From: Cyclobacteriaceae bacterium
GTDB taxonomy: Bacteria > Bacteroidota > Bacteroidia > Cytophagales > Cyclobacteriaceae
DNA: 62,695 nucleotides
Assembly: GCA_023151255.1 (NCBI GenBank)
Contig: JAKLJG010000002.1
Span: 277,784 to 340,478, forward strand
Direction: 5' to 3'
The notes beneath the pieces are model-generated. The model was not told the origin of the DNA. It saw only the letters and a list, made by a program, of their open reading frames with translations, and searched no databases. The first letter of the stretch is position 1. Every line of letters begins with the position of its first letter. This document shows positions 51,777 through 61,404 of this stretch, piece after piece. Both the position numbers and the translations under genes were made by a program.

Positions 51777-51836
51777 TAAATATCTGATATGTAAGGTTTT
51801 AGTTGATATTTATTAATTCAAAAGTCAACTCCGACC

Positions 51837-51844
51837 TACATTTG
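51837..51844 (+). promoter_or_regulatory. -7 promoter element upstream of the OmpA/SPOR-like gene
   Basis: TACATTTG matches TAnnTTTG and ends 24 nt before the start codon at 51869. No clear -33 element at 19-24 nt is seen. Confidence 0.4.
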
Positions 51845-51868
51845 CCCTCGTAAATAAAGTTTTGTGCT

Positions 51869-53080
51869 ATGAAGACTCTCAGGAACATCATTTTAGGAGC
51901 GATTCTATTGTCGGTTTGCATCCCCGAACATGCCCAAAGCAACGATTTTCAAGGGCACCATTATGTGGTAATTGGGGCCTTTGCCATCAAGAAAAACGCG
52001 GTGCGTTTTACTTCCAGAGCGACAACCGGTAACCTGCAGGCAAAATTTGAGTTGAACCCTAACCGGCAGTTGTACTATGTATATGTACTCACCACCGATG
52101 ATCGCCAGCAAGCGATTGACCTGGCCCTGCGCCTGCGTAGTGAATCGCCTTACAACGATACCTGGGTTTTTAAGGGGCTGTTAGGCGAAGAGCAAATTAT
52201 GGCTACCCGTGGCGTGGATATAAACCCAGCCACGTTAGATAAGGTCGAAGAAGTTTTAATAGGCGATCAGCCAGTTCCGGCTGAGGAGAAAAATGCACCT
52301 TCACGGCAGGTTACCTTTGAGGAGGTATCACCGACTGATCAGCAAACTACAACCCTTTCAACCGCTGAAGATCTGTCGGGTAAAAACTTTTTGTTTAAAG
52401 TTTTTCGTGCCGATACAAAAGAAGCTATTGAGGGGGATATTAATGTTATTGATAGTGAACGTTCGAAAAAAGTGGGTTCCTATGCAGCAAACCGGCAGGT
52501 TAGAATAACTAATCCCAATAATAAATCCGGTAACCTTAGTTTGATTACTGAAGTATTCGGATACCGAAAAATCCAGCGGGAGATTAATTTTAATAACCCG
52601 GAGGCAGCGGATATTGCAACCGACCAGGATAATACCGTGGTTATTCCCTTTGAACTGGTACGCTTGCAAAAAGGTGATATCGCGGTGATGTATAATGTTT
52701 ACTTTTTTAAAGATGCTGCGGTTATGCGTCCGGAATCGCGATGGGAAGTGAACAGTTTACTGGACATGCTGAACGAAAATCCGAAGTATAAGATCAAAAT
52801 TCACGGACATACCAACGGCAACGCCCCCGGAAAAATTATTTCGATAGATGAAAAATCCGATAACTTCTTTGCACTTACAAACACCCGGGATGGTTTTGGT
52901 TCTGCCAAAAAACTTTCAGAAGAACGTGCGGAAGTGATTAAATCATACCTGATTGCCAATGGAGTTGATCCTAAACGGATGCAGGTAAAAGCATGGGGCG
53001 GAAAAAAACCCGTGGTCGATAAGTTGCACAGCCTTGCCGAGAATAATGTGCGTGTTGAAATTGAAATCCTGGAAAATTAA
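51869..53080 (+). CDS. OmpA-family protein with SPOR-like N-terminus
   Basis: The 403-residue protein has a signal peptide (about 1-22), an N-terminal SPOR-like fold (about 28-110; HHYVVIGAFAIKKNAVRFTSR and LYYVYVLTTDDRQQAIDLAL), a low-complexity linker, a second beta domain (about 165-265) and a C-terminal OmpA domain (VYFFKDAAVMRPESRWEVNSL, HGHTNGNAP, NVRVEIEIL). An insertion (IISIDEKSDNFFALTNTRDGF) in the OmpA domain is typical of Cytophagales homologues. It should bind peptidoglycan from the outer membrane or periplasm. It converges on the TPR protein gene. Confidence 0.85.
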   Translation: MKTLRNIILGAILLSVCIPEHAQSNDFQGHHYVVIGAFAIKKNAVRFTSRATTGNLQAKFELNPNRQLYYVYVLTTDDRQQAIDLALRLRSESPYNDTWVFKGLLGEEQIMATRGVDINPATLDKVEEVLIGDQPVPAEEKNAPSRQVTFEEVSPTDQQTTTLSTAEDLSGKNFLFKVFRADTKEAIEGDINVIDSERSKKVGSYAANRQVRITNPNNKSGNLSLITEVFGYRKIQREINFNNPEAADIATDQDNTVVIPFELVRLQKGDIAVMYNVYFFKDAAVMRPESRWEVNSLLDMLNENPKYKIKIHGHTNGNAPGKIISIDEKSDNFFALTNTRDGFGSAKKLSEERAEVIKSYLIANGVDPKRMQVKAWGGKKPVVDKLHSLAENNVRVEIEILEN

Positions 53081-53104
53081 GATAAGCCGATTGAATCCGG
53101 AAAA

Positions 53105-54625
53105 TTATTCAATAATCCCGGTTTCAATGTTGCCGCTGATTTCGCGGGTGATGGCGTCAAGTTGTTCACCGCATGTCCGGAGGTGACTGATAATTGTTTG
53201 GGTATCGTTTTCAAGTCGCTGGTCAAGTAAAGTAATCAGCCCCAGAATACTTGAAACGGGTGCGCGTAGCTTATGCGCGTTGAAGTAAGCATACTCAATC
53301 AGTTTCTGATTTTGTAATACAAGCTGACGGGTCCGCTCTGCAATTCTGTCTTCCAGTGTTTTATTCAGCTCGGTAAGTTCTTTGTTTAGCGATGCAACTG
53401 CCTTAGCTTGAATTTCCAGTTCGTTTTTTTGCTGTTCAATCTCGGCTGATTTCTCCTTTAGCATCTGGTTTACACTCAGAATTTTTCTGCGTTGCCGTAA
53501 AAGAACCCAGCTTAATAGTATTGCCAGTATCAACACTCCCGCAATGGCCGCAATTACTACCTGCTGGGTACGAAGGCGGTTTTCTTTAAGTAGATTACTT
53601 GCGCGCAACTGCTGATTCTCACGTTCGCGGTTTTCTGTTTCGTAGGCAAGCTGAAGGCGTGCCATTTGTTCAGACTTTACCAGGTTGAAGACACTGTCTT
53701 TCATTTTATTATGTTGGTAGAGGTATTTTAATGCCTGCTGATAATTACCACGGGCTGAGTCGAGTCGGGCATGTTTCAATAAATTGGTAACCATTAAATC
53801 GGGCACCCGTATCTGACGTGCCAGTTGGTGCGCCTCATTTAAATATGCTTCGGCCTTTGGGTATTGCTTAAGTTCAATATAAACATCCGCAATATCTAAA
53901 TACATCTGGGTAAGTAAGCGGGTTTCGCCCAGTCTGCGATAGAGTTCTTCGGCTTGCTTAAAATATGCGATTGCTCCGTTGTGATCTTTTTCATGCAATG
54001 CGGAAACGGCAAAACCCCAGTATGTATAGGCAACAGTTCGCTGATCATTGTTTTTTGTGGCATGAATAAGCGATTGCTGAAAATACTTTTTAGCTTCGTT
54101 AAACCTTCCGGTTTGATTATAAAGTTCCCCTATGTTGTATAACGTAATGGCCCGGGTAAGTGTATCTTTCTTTTTTAACTGGATTGAACGGAGCAGAAAG
54201 TCCAGAGCTTTATTGTATTCACCCATGCGTTTATATACCTCGCCCAGGTTGTTGTATGTTTGTCCTAAACCAATACTGTCATCAAGTGATTGGTATTGGC
54301 GTGCTGCCTGCAGGTAATAATTTTGGGCCAGGTCGTATACCCCCTCATACCAGAACGAGTTACCGATAACGGTTAATGAACGTGCATAGCCTTTCAGATA
54401 ATTGATTTGTTGTGCTGTTTCCGAACTGTGTAAAGCAATTTTCCGTGAAGCGGATGGGTTAATTTTCATGTATTCATTGGCCAGTTTATTAAGTTCAATT
54501 ACATAGGCCGAGTCGCGCTTGCGTGTGTTAAATCGGGCAAGGCTGTCGGGCAATTGTATTTGGCCGGCAACAGAAAAACTTATAGTCAACAGGATAAACC
54601 CGTTATACAACGTTTTTTTGAACAT
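53105..54625 (-). CDS. TPR-repeat membrane protein ending in a histidine-kinase DHp-like segment without ATPase domain
   Basis: The 506-residue product has a signal peptide, about six tetratricopeptide repeats (about 60-300; for example YNNLGEVYKRMGEYNKALDFL), one membrane helix (about 352-372), a coiled coil with KNELEIQAKAVASLNKELTELNKTLED, and a C-terminal helix pair with FNAHKLRAPVSSILGLITLLDQ, which has the H-box His of a DHp domain. Normal kinases continue with an HATPase domain of about 120 residues; here translation stops about 57 residues after the His. The protein may be a phosphorelay or signalling dimer without its own kinase, or a family variant. The neighbour on the other side is a CBS-domain enzyme, 14 bp from its start. 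Confidence 0.8.
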   Translation of the reverse strand: MFKKTLYNGFILLTISFSVAGQIQLPDSLARFNTRKRDSAYVIELNKLANEYMKINPSASRKIALHSSETAQQINYLKGYARSLTVIGNSFWYEGVYDLAQNYYLQAARQYQSLDDSIGLGQTYNNLGEVYKRMGEYNKALDFLLRSIQLKKKDTLTRAITLYNIGELYNQTGRFNEAKKYFQQSLIHATKNNDQRTVAYTYWGFAVSALHEKDHNGAIAYFKQAEELYRRLGETRLLTQMYLDIADVYIELKQYPKAEAYLNEAHQLARQIRVPDLMVTNLLKHARLDSARGNYQQALKYLYQHNKMKDSVFNLVKSEQMARLQLAYETENRERENQQLRASNLLKENRLRTQQVVIAAIAGVLILAILLSWVLLRQRRKILSVNQMLKEKSAEIEQQKNELEIQAKAVASLNKELTELNKTLEDRIAERTRQLVLQNQKLIEYAYFNAHKLRAPVSSILGLITLLDQRLENDTQTIISHLRTCGEQLDAITREISGNIETGIIE

Positions 54626-54639
54626 CTACTACTTTTTTC

Positions 54640-56016
54640 TTATTGGTTAGAAATGGCCGCAAGCACATCATGCTGGGTAATGATGTGAACCTGTTGTTTT
54701 TCATCTCGGATCAGTACGGCTTTATTATCCTTATTTAGTAAAGATGAAAGAACATCCAATGTACTGTCGGGGGCAACAAACAACATGGGTTTGTCCATTA
54801 CTTCACCAACCGATTTATTTTTTAGTTGAGGGTCTTCCATCATTTTTTCGAGCAGGCCGGCCGAACTAACACTGCCGATGAAGTTATCGTTTTCGGTTAC
54901 GGGTATCTGGTCAATGCCCTCACGGCTCATCAGCAGAATGGCTTCGCTGACTTGGGCGTTTTTAGTTACCGTAACTAAGCTGGTGCGGCCGTTGCGAGAT
55001 TGAATCAGGTGGCGTGCAGTTGTGGCATAGGGAGTTTCGGCAAAGCCGTGATCCTTCATCCACTGGTCGTTATACACTTTGGCCAGGTAGCGCGTACCGT
55101 GATCAGGAAGAAGAATTACAACAACATCATCTTTTTTAACATGTTGCCGTGCATATTCCAACGCTCCATGAACGGCCGAGCCGCTCGACCACCCCACAAA
55201 CAGCCCTTCTTCGCGGGCCAGTTTGCGCGTCATTAAGGCACCGTCCTTATCCGTAACTTTAATGAACAGGTCAATTACATCAAAATCAACATTCTTCGGG
55301 AGAATGTCCTCGCCAAACCCTTCTGTCAGGTAAGGATAAATTTCTTTTTCATCGAAGATGCCCGTCTCTTTATATTTTTTAAAAACGGAGCCGTAGGTAT
55401 CAATTCCAACAGCGATTAAATTCTTATTCTGTTCTTTTAAATACCGGGCTGTTCCACACATCGAGCCCCCGGTGCCCACCGTTGCAACGTAGTGCGTGAT
55501 TCTGCCATCAGTCTGTTTCCAGATTTCAGGTCCTGTGGTTTCATAATGTGCTTTTGCGTTGCTGGGGTTGTCGTATTGATTCGGGTAAATCGAATTCGGA
55601 ATCTCCTTGTTCAACTTGCGGGCCACCGAATAATACGAGCGCGGGTCGTCAGGCTCCACATTGGTGGGGCAAACAACTACCTCTGCGCCAACGGCACGCA
55701 GGATATTAATTTTTTCCTGCGACTGCTTATCGGCCATGGTGAAAATACACTTATACCCTTTAGCGATGGCCGTTAGTGCCAAGCCCATACCCGTGTTGCC
55801 CGAAGTACCTTCAATGATGGTGCCACCGGGTTTAAGTATGCCGGCTTTTTCCGCATCCTCAATCATCTTCAGGGCCATCCGGTCCTTGGTGGAGTTTCCG
55901 GGGTTGAAATACTCAATTTTGGCCAGGTAGGTTCCCGGCAGGCCTTTAAAAACTTTATTTAAGCGGATTATTGGCGTGTTGCCAATGGTTTCGATGATGG
56001 ATGAATAAACTTGCAT
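54640..56016 (-). CDS. PLP-dependent cystathionine beta-synthase / cysteine synthase with CBS pair
   Basis: The start ATG 56014-56016 (MQVYSSIIETIGNTPIIRLNKV) matches the family; an upstream in-frame ATG at 56034 is less likely. The catalytic part (about 1-320) carries the PLP Lys in EYFNPGNSTKDRMALKMI, the substrate loop EGTSGNTGMGLALTAI and the PLP-phosphate glycine loop TVGTGGSMCGTARYL. The C-terminal part (about 335-458) is a Bateman pair of CBS domains that sense adenosyl ligands. This layout is that of cystathionine beta-synthase or a CBS-containing cysteine synthase; sequence does not choose between the two. Confidence 0.9.
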   Translation of the reverse strand: MQVYSSIIETIGNTPIIRLNKVFKGLPGTYLAKIEYFNPGNSTKDRMALKMIEDAEKAGILKPGGTIIEGTSGNTGMGLALTAIAKGYKCIFTMADKQSQEKINILRAVGAEVVVCPTNVEPDDPRSYYSVARKLNKEIPNSIYPNQYDNPSNAKAHYETTGPEIWKQTDGRITHYVATVGTGGSMCGTARYLKEQNKNLIAVGIDTYGSVFKKYKETGIFDEKEIYPYLTEGFGEDILPKNVDFDVIDLFIKVTDKDGALMTRKLAREEGLFVGWSSGSAVHGALEYARQHVKKDDVVVILLPDHGTRYLAKVYNDQWMKDHGFAETPYATTARHLIQSRNGRTSLVTVTKNAQVSEAILLMSREGIDQIPVTENDNFIGSVSSAGLLEKMMEDPQLKNKSVGEVMDKPMLFVAPDSTLDVLSSLLNKDNKAVLIRDEKQQVHIITQHDVLAAISNQ

Positions 56017-56208
56017 GGGGGCACAAATGTACAAAAAACAGGGTCGTAGTCGGGGTATTAATTTCTGTTGAAATTTGTGGCATTTAGGGGTTACATTGTT
56101 GTATTTAGGTTTATTTTAGAAGGGTCTACCCGTTTAGCGTAATCCACTAAGAAGCATTACTTTTATGGGTTTAAAGCAATAGTTGGTTAAACTTTATTAA
56201 ATGCACTT

Positions 56209-59200
56209 ATGATTCGGATTTTTACTGTTTGGTGTTTCCTCATAACCACCGTTTTAGTGGCTAACGCCCAGGCCACATTTACCTCCATAGCCAGTGGCGA
56301 TTGGAACGGTGGCCTCACAGTATGGTCGGTAGTGGGTATTGACGGGGATAATGTGCCCGATGCCGATGATGAGGTAATTATTGCCACCGGGCATACTATA
56401 AACGTTAATGTTAATGCGGCCTGTAACACATTAACGCTAAACGGTACAGCCAATCTTTTCTTTAATACAAATAATCGCACCCTGGATGTAAATGGCCTGA
56501 TGACCATGAATGGCAACAGCCAGGTTACCGGCAATAACAACAACCGTGTATTAAATCTCAACAATAATTTTAACATACCGGCTGGGCAAACAGGATCCAT
56601 TGGCGGAGTGCGGGTTAATCAAACCTCACCCCGAACCTTTACAGTTAGTGGAACATTTATTCCGACCAGTGCAACAGGCACTAAAACAATTGGTGATGTA
56701 ATCCTAAACTCATCGGCCTTTTGGTCAGCCACTTCAAATGAAACCTATACTACCAATAACTTTACTGTTTTTAATGGAGCTAATGTTGATGGTAGCACCA
56801 CGGCTTCAATTGTTGTTAACGGTAATTTACTGGTGCAACCTTCAACACCCGGTTTACGCTTTACACTCGGTCGCATTAATTTCAGGGTAAATGGTACTAC
56901 AACTGTTATTGCCAACGGTTATTTAGAATTTACAAACTCCAATGCCGGCACCAAGCGGTTTGAAAATACAATAACGGTTAATTTAGGGGGTACCTGGGAC
57001 AATACAGTAGGTGAGGACCCGGTTATTAACTGCAGCATCGTAAACAACGGTGTTTGGCCCGTTCCTACCGGAGGTAACGGCCGGTACGATGTTACTGCTG
57101 GCGGAAGTTATACGTATTCAGGCAATGCAGAGATTGGAATAACGCGTTTGCGGTTACAAAACGCCAGCACCGTTACCAATATCGGCACCTTGCGCTTAAC
57201 ACGGGCCGGGGGTCAGAACCTTAGTGTTGAAAGCGGCTCAACTTTTATTAACGGCAATGGAACATCGGGTTATCTGATTATGACCGGTGACGGTGCTGTG
57301 GTAGATGTGGTAGGAGCCCTGAGTAGTGTAGATTTCTCGGCCCCGAACAACATTGTTGAATATTCGGGTGCGGTTAACCAGACGATTTACGCAACCACCT
57401 ACCACCATATAAACGCGTTAAACGGAAGCACCAAAACCATAAACGGAACCACAACTGTTAATGGGAACTTTACTATTAACAGTACCACCCTGGTTGATGT
57501 TACCGGAGGTAATGATCTTATCGGAACCGGTAACCTGGTGATGTCGGGCACCAGCCGGATACGGATTTCATCGGCTGGCACAGTGCCGGCATTAACGGGA
57601 ACTTCACATTCACTTGCCCCCAGCACAATTATTGAATTTAATCGGGGTGGAGCACAAACAGCAGCCTCTAGTGCGATTTATCCCTATCAGAATCTTCATA
57701 TTACCGGAGCGGGCGGGTCGGCTGTAAACATGTCGGCCGTAACCAATATAACCGGCAACCTGGTTATGACTAATCAGGGAACAATTAACAGCAATGCAGT
57801 GCTTACAATTGGCGGAACCTGGAACTATACATCCAGCGGTACATCGGTACTGGCCAATGATGTAACCACTTCAAATTTCATTTTTGCTAACGGGGGCCTA
57901 AATTACAGTAGCAGAACGATCACCATTAATGGTAATGATGGCACATGGACTTTTAACGGAGGTGGAGGTGTTTTTACAACCAACACTACCAGCCGGGTAC
58001 GGTTTACTACCGGTACCAATCAGCAAATTACCGGAACATCAGCTACTACTTTTTCGAATTTAGAGATCGATAACCTGAATGGCGTTACGCTGAATGGAGT
58101 TAATGCAACGGTATCTACCGATTTGCTTTTTACCAATGGGAATATCTACACCGGAACCAACGTGCTTATCATGGCTTCGGCTACGGCTACCGTTACACCA
58201 ACCAACGGATTTGTAGAGGGCAATTTGCGAAAGCCGGTTATTGCCGGTTCTCCCACAGTAACGTTTGAAGTAGGCACCGGTACGGATTATGCTCCCGTGA
58301 GTATTTCGTTTAATACGGTTAGTGTGGCTGGTAATTTCACGGTATCATCAACCGCTGATGATCACCCGGATATAAACGGGTCGAACATCGAACCCAACCG
58401 CAGTGTTAACCGGTACTGGACGGTTACGAACAATGCCACTACATTTGTTAACCTGAGCGCTGTCTTCAATTTTGTCGCTTCCGACCTGGATGGGTTAGCT
58501 GATTTCTCAAATTTCAGTGTGCGCAGATATGACGGAATAAACTGGTTTACCAGCACAGTAGGAACCCGTACAGCAACTTCTACCCAGATTACCGGAGAAG
58601 CTGCGGCCAGTTTGCCAAGCGGATCATCCCGATTTTATCAGATAGGTGAGTTAATCAATACCTCAGGTACGTTTAACCGGCTTACAGGAACCCAGAACTG
58701 GAGTAATCCGGCAACCTGGATACAAAACCGCACCGGTAATATTCAGTTTACTGCCGGAAGTACTGCAGTTACCGGAACCGGTACATTATTTACTACCGAA
58801 CTGGCTGTAGGCGATGTGCTGATGCTGCAAACCAGTCCGGGTACGGTTCGCGGAACCGTACAATCCATAACCGATAATGAGAACCTGGTGCTTACAGCCA
58901 ATGCTTCGGCAACAGCTACAGGAGGCTATGGCAGGCAATATGTGCCAAACACGATTAATGATGCCGTGACAATCGGTAACTCAAACATCACTCCGGATGC
59001 GGCCACCACTATTAACTTGGACATGAATGCTACCGTCAATTCGCTGGACATTAATACAACATCCAGTGCGCGCACTACAGCACAGGTATTGACTCACCTC
59101 GGCACCAATTCGCTAACGGTACAAACCAATGTACGGGTTAACCAGCCGGGGGGCGCAGGCACCACAACTGATGTGTGGAACCTGAATGCAGGCACCGCTA

Positions 59201-61389
59201 CCACAGGCGGCAATGTACAGATAGGTTCAGGAGTTAATAATGCCAACCTGTTGGCGCGTGTTAATATAACCACTGGTACGTTAAATGTAGGTTCAAACCT
59301 GGTATTCAACACATCCAACAATGCCAATCGTGAATTAACTGCCGTGCTGGATATGACCGGGGGTAACGGACGGGTGAATTTAACCGGTCAGCTTTCTTTT
59401 ACAAATAACAGGGGTTTGCTATTAGCGGGTACATCTGGCAGTGTGTTTAACTATAGTAGAACAGCCTCAGAACAGTTATTGGGTTTTCCTACAAGCAACC
59501 AGCCTGCTAATCCGTTTGTTTATCATAATCTCTACTTTAATAACACTAGTGTAAATGGAGTTTTTATTGGCACATCTATTACAACAACAAATGTTACCGG
59601 TGACCTAAGAATTCAAAGTGGTACATCGAGACAAGGGAATGCGTCAATAACTGGGAATGGAACCAGAACTTTCCAAATTGCCCCTGGTGCTTCTTTGAGA
59701 CTCATCGGCAATCAAGGATTTGCAACTGGCTTTGGTACTTTTGATCTTGGTACTACTTTACCATTTGGTACAGTACAACATCAAAATTCAACTGCTCAAA
59801 CTATTGCTAATCATGATTATGGTAATTTGATTGTCAGTGCCAATCAAACATTCAGTATCCCTAATGTAACCATTAATGTTGCTGGCAACCTAATCTTAGG
59901 TAGCGGTTCAAATAGCCCCGTTCTCCAAAGTGCGGCTGGCGGTGCCTCGGGCCTTACCGTGGCCGGTAATTTAACCATCAATAGCGGGGCACGCCTTAGG
60001 GCTGATAATAATGGAACCATTGCAACAATTACGGTTGGAGGTAACTGGGTAAATAACTCAACGGCCGGGGCTAGCAACGGCTTTGATGAAGGTACCGGCA
60101 CCGTGGTATTTAACAGCCCGGCATCAAACACCTTGCAAACTATTGGCGGGACCACGGCTGAAACCTTTTACAACCTTACGCTGAATACCAGCGCTGCAAC
60201 CGATGTAGTTCGTATTTTAAACAATACCACGGTTAGTAATACGCTGGCCTTAAACCAAGGAGAACTTGATTTGAATTCACTTACCCTTAACGTAACTCGT
60301 AACAGCACCGGGGCTATTACACGCACAAGCGGATACGTTAAAAGCGAAGATTCAACAGATCCTTATGGCACCCTTCGTTGGTTAACAGGTACGCTTACCG
60401 GTTCCTTCGTGTATCCTTTTGGAAAATCCAGCACAGAATACATTCCATTTACCTTAAATATCACCTCGGCCGGTGCTCCGGCTGCCGGTTCGGTGTCTGT
60501 ATCAACTTATCCAACAGGTGTTGATAACACCCCTTTTCCGACAGGCGTTACCAATTTAAGTGGAACCAGCGGAGGGCTTTCGGTGGTTGACCGTTTCTGG
60601 GTGATTACACTGAACAGCTATACCACCACAAGGCCAACCTCTACCATAACATTTACGGCAACCTTGGCCGAGATTTCAACTACCGGGGCAACTACAGTCA
60701 ATGCCCAACGGTGGGCACCATCCAACACTTGGGAGCCGGCATTGCCGGGGCAGGTGTACAACAGCGGGGCCGGCACGGTTACTGTGCCGGGTGTAAGTAA
60801 TTATTCACCCTGGGCCGTGGCCGATATTGCCGCTCCTCTTCCGGTAGAGATGAAGTCGTTTGATTTGGTAGCCCACCAGGATTTTGTGGAAGTGAAATGG
60901 TCAACCGCTTCGGAACTGAATAACGATTTCTTTACTGTTGAAAAGCGATTTGAAGATGCTGAAGGATTTACAGCTGTAGCAGATGTGGCCGGTGCCGGAA
61001 CGACTAACCGCGAAACCCGTTACCGTATTGAAGATTATTCAGTATCCCCTGGTACATGGTACTACCGCATTAAGCAAACTGATTACGATGGTACGTATAC
61101 ATATTCAAATGTAAAATCGGTCACAGTTTCCGGGCAGGGATTCTGGCAGTTATATCCTAACCCTTCTGACGGCTCATCCTTTACCGTAAAACTTACGGCT
61201 ACCGAATTAAACAAACTGTTACTGATTACTGTGATGGATATGCAAGGCAAGGTTGTGCATACCCAAAACATGCAGGTCAGCTCGTTAAGCGAGGAAATAA
61301 AGCTACCTGGCAAATTATCCCAAGGTGTGTATGTAGTCATTATTCAAAGTTCGCTTGCCAGAAGTCAGCAAAAACTTGTGGTGCGGTAA
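56209..61389 (+). CDS. Giant T9SS-secreted adhesin-like protein
   Basis: The 1726-residue protein has a signal peptide (about 1-21) and a long region (about 25-1540) of short, degenerate Asn/Thr/Gly-rich repeats (for example TINGTTTVNGNFTINS), likely a beta-solenoid surface protein. A Bacteroidota linker follows (LPVEMKSFDLVAHQDFVEVKW, through TASELNNDFFTVEK), and the C-terminal T9SS type A sorting domain starts QLYPNPSDGSSFTV and ends GVYVVIIQSSLARSQQKLVV. It should cross the outer membrane by the type IX system and be attached to the surface. The region 59470-59890 is visibly AT-richer, suggesting a mosaic module. The gene is preceded by 174 bp of non-coding DNA and converges on pyrB. Confidence 0.88.
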   Translation: MIRIFTVWCFLITTVLVANAQATFTSIASGDWNGGLTVWSVVGIDGDNVPDADDEVIIATGHTINVNVNAACNTLTLNGTANLFFNTNNRTLDVNGLMTMNGNSQVTGNNNNRVLNLNNNFNIPAGQTGSIGGVRVNQTSPRTFTVSGTFIPTSATGTKTIGDVILNSSAFWSATSNETYTTNNFTVFNGANVDGSTTASIVVNGNLLVQPSTPGLRFTLGRINFRVNGTTTVIANGYLEFTNSNAGTKRFENTITVNLGGTWDNTVGEDPVINCSIVNNGVWPVPTGGNGRYDVTAGGSYTYSGNAEIGITRLRLQNASTVTNIGTLRLTRAGGQNLSVESGSTFINGNGTSGYLIMTGDGAVVDVVGALSSVDFSAPNNIVEYSGAVNQTIYATTYHHINALNGSTKTINGTTTVNGNFTINSTTLVDVTGGNDLIGTGNLVMSGTSRIRISSAGTVPALTGTSHSLAPSTIIEFNRGGAQTAASSAIYPYQNLHITGAGGSAVNMSAVTNITGNLVMTNQGTINSNAVLTIGGTWNYTSSGTSVLANDVTTSNFIFANGGLNYSSRTITINGNDGTWTFNGGGGVFTTNTTSRVRFTTGTNQQITGTSATTFSNLEIDNLNGVTLNGVNATVSTDLLFTNGNIYTGTNVLIMASATATVTPTNGFVEGNLRKPVIAGSPTVTFEVGTGTDYAPVSISFNTVSVAGNFTVSSTADDHPDINGSNIEPNRSVNRYWTVTNNATTFVNLSAVFNFVASDLDGLADFSNFSVRRYDGINWFTSTVGTRTATSTQITGEAAASLPSGSSRFYQIGELINTSGTFNRLTGTQNWSNPATWIQNRTGNIQFTAGSTAVTGTGTLFTTELAVGDVLMLQTSPGTVRGTVQSITDNENLVLTANASATATGGYGRQYVPNTINDAVTIGNSNITPDAATTINLDMNATVNSLDINTTSSARTTAQVLTHLGTNSLTVQTNVRVNQPGGAGTTTDVWNLNAGTATTGGNVQIGSGVNNANLLARVNITTGTLNVGSNLVFNTSNNANRELTAVLDMTGGNGRVNLTGQLSFTNNRGLLLAGTSGSVFNYSRTASEQLLGFPTSNQPANPFVYHNLYFNNTSVNGVFIGTSITTTNVTGDLRIQSGTSRQGNASITGNGTRTFQIAPGASLRLIGNQGFATGFGTFDLGTTLPFGTVQHQNSTAQTIANHDYGNLIVSANQTFSIPNVTINVAGNLILGSGSNSPVLQSAAGGASGLTVAGNLTINSGARLRADNNGTIATITVGGNWVNNSTAGASNGFDEGTGTVVFNSPASNTLQTIGGTTAETFYNLTLNTSAATDVVRILNNTTVSNTLALNQGELDLNSLTLNVTRNSTGAITRTSGYVKSEDSTDPYGTLRWLTGTLTGSFVYPFGKSSTEYIPFTLNITSAGAPAAGSVSVSTYPTGVDNTPFPTGVTNLSGTSGGLSVVDRFWVITLNSYTTTRPTSTITFTATLAEISTTGATTVNAQRWAPSNTWEPALPGQVYNSGAGTVTVPGVSNYSPWAVADIAAPLPVEMKSFDLVAHQDFVEVKWSTASELNNDFFTVEKRFEDAEGFTAVADVAGAGTTNRETRYRIEDYSVSPGTWYYRIKQTDYDGTYTYSNVKSVTVSGQGFWQLYPNPSDGSSFTVKLTATELNKLLLITVMDMQGKVVHTQNMQVSSLSEEIKLPGKLSQGVYVVIIQSSLARSQQKLVVR

Positions 61390-61404
61390 GGTTTGTTTAA
61401 GGCA

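Noticed and set aside
51776-51813. ATAAATATC/GATATTTAT dyad after pbpC as a terminator
   Set aside because: The stem is fully AT, has a 20-nt loop and lacks a T-tract, so it is too weak to call.
56187-56600. Minus-strand frame over the start of the adhesin
   Set aside because: It is antisense to the adhesin signal peptide and repeats, and has biased composition without domains.
56209-60900. Possible CRISPR or tandem-DNA repeat array in the adhesin
   Set aside because: Repeats are degenerate at the protein level only, with no constant-length spacers or identical DNA units.
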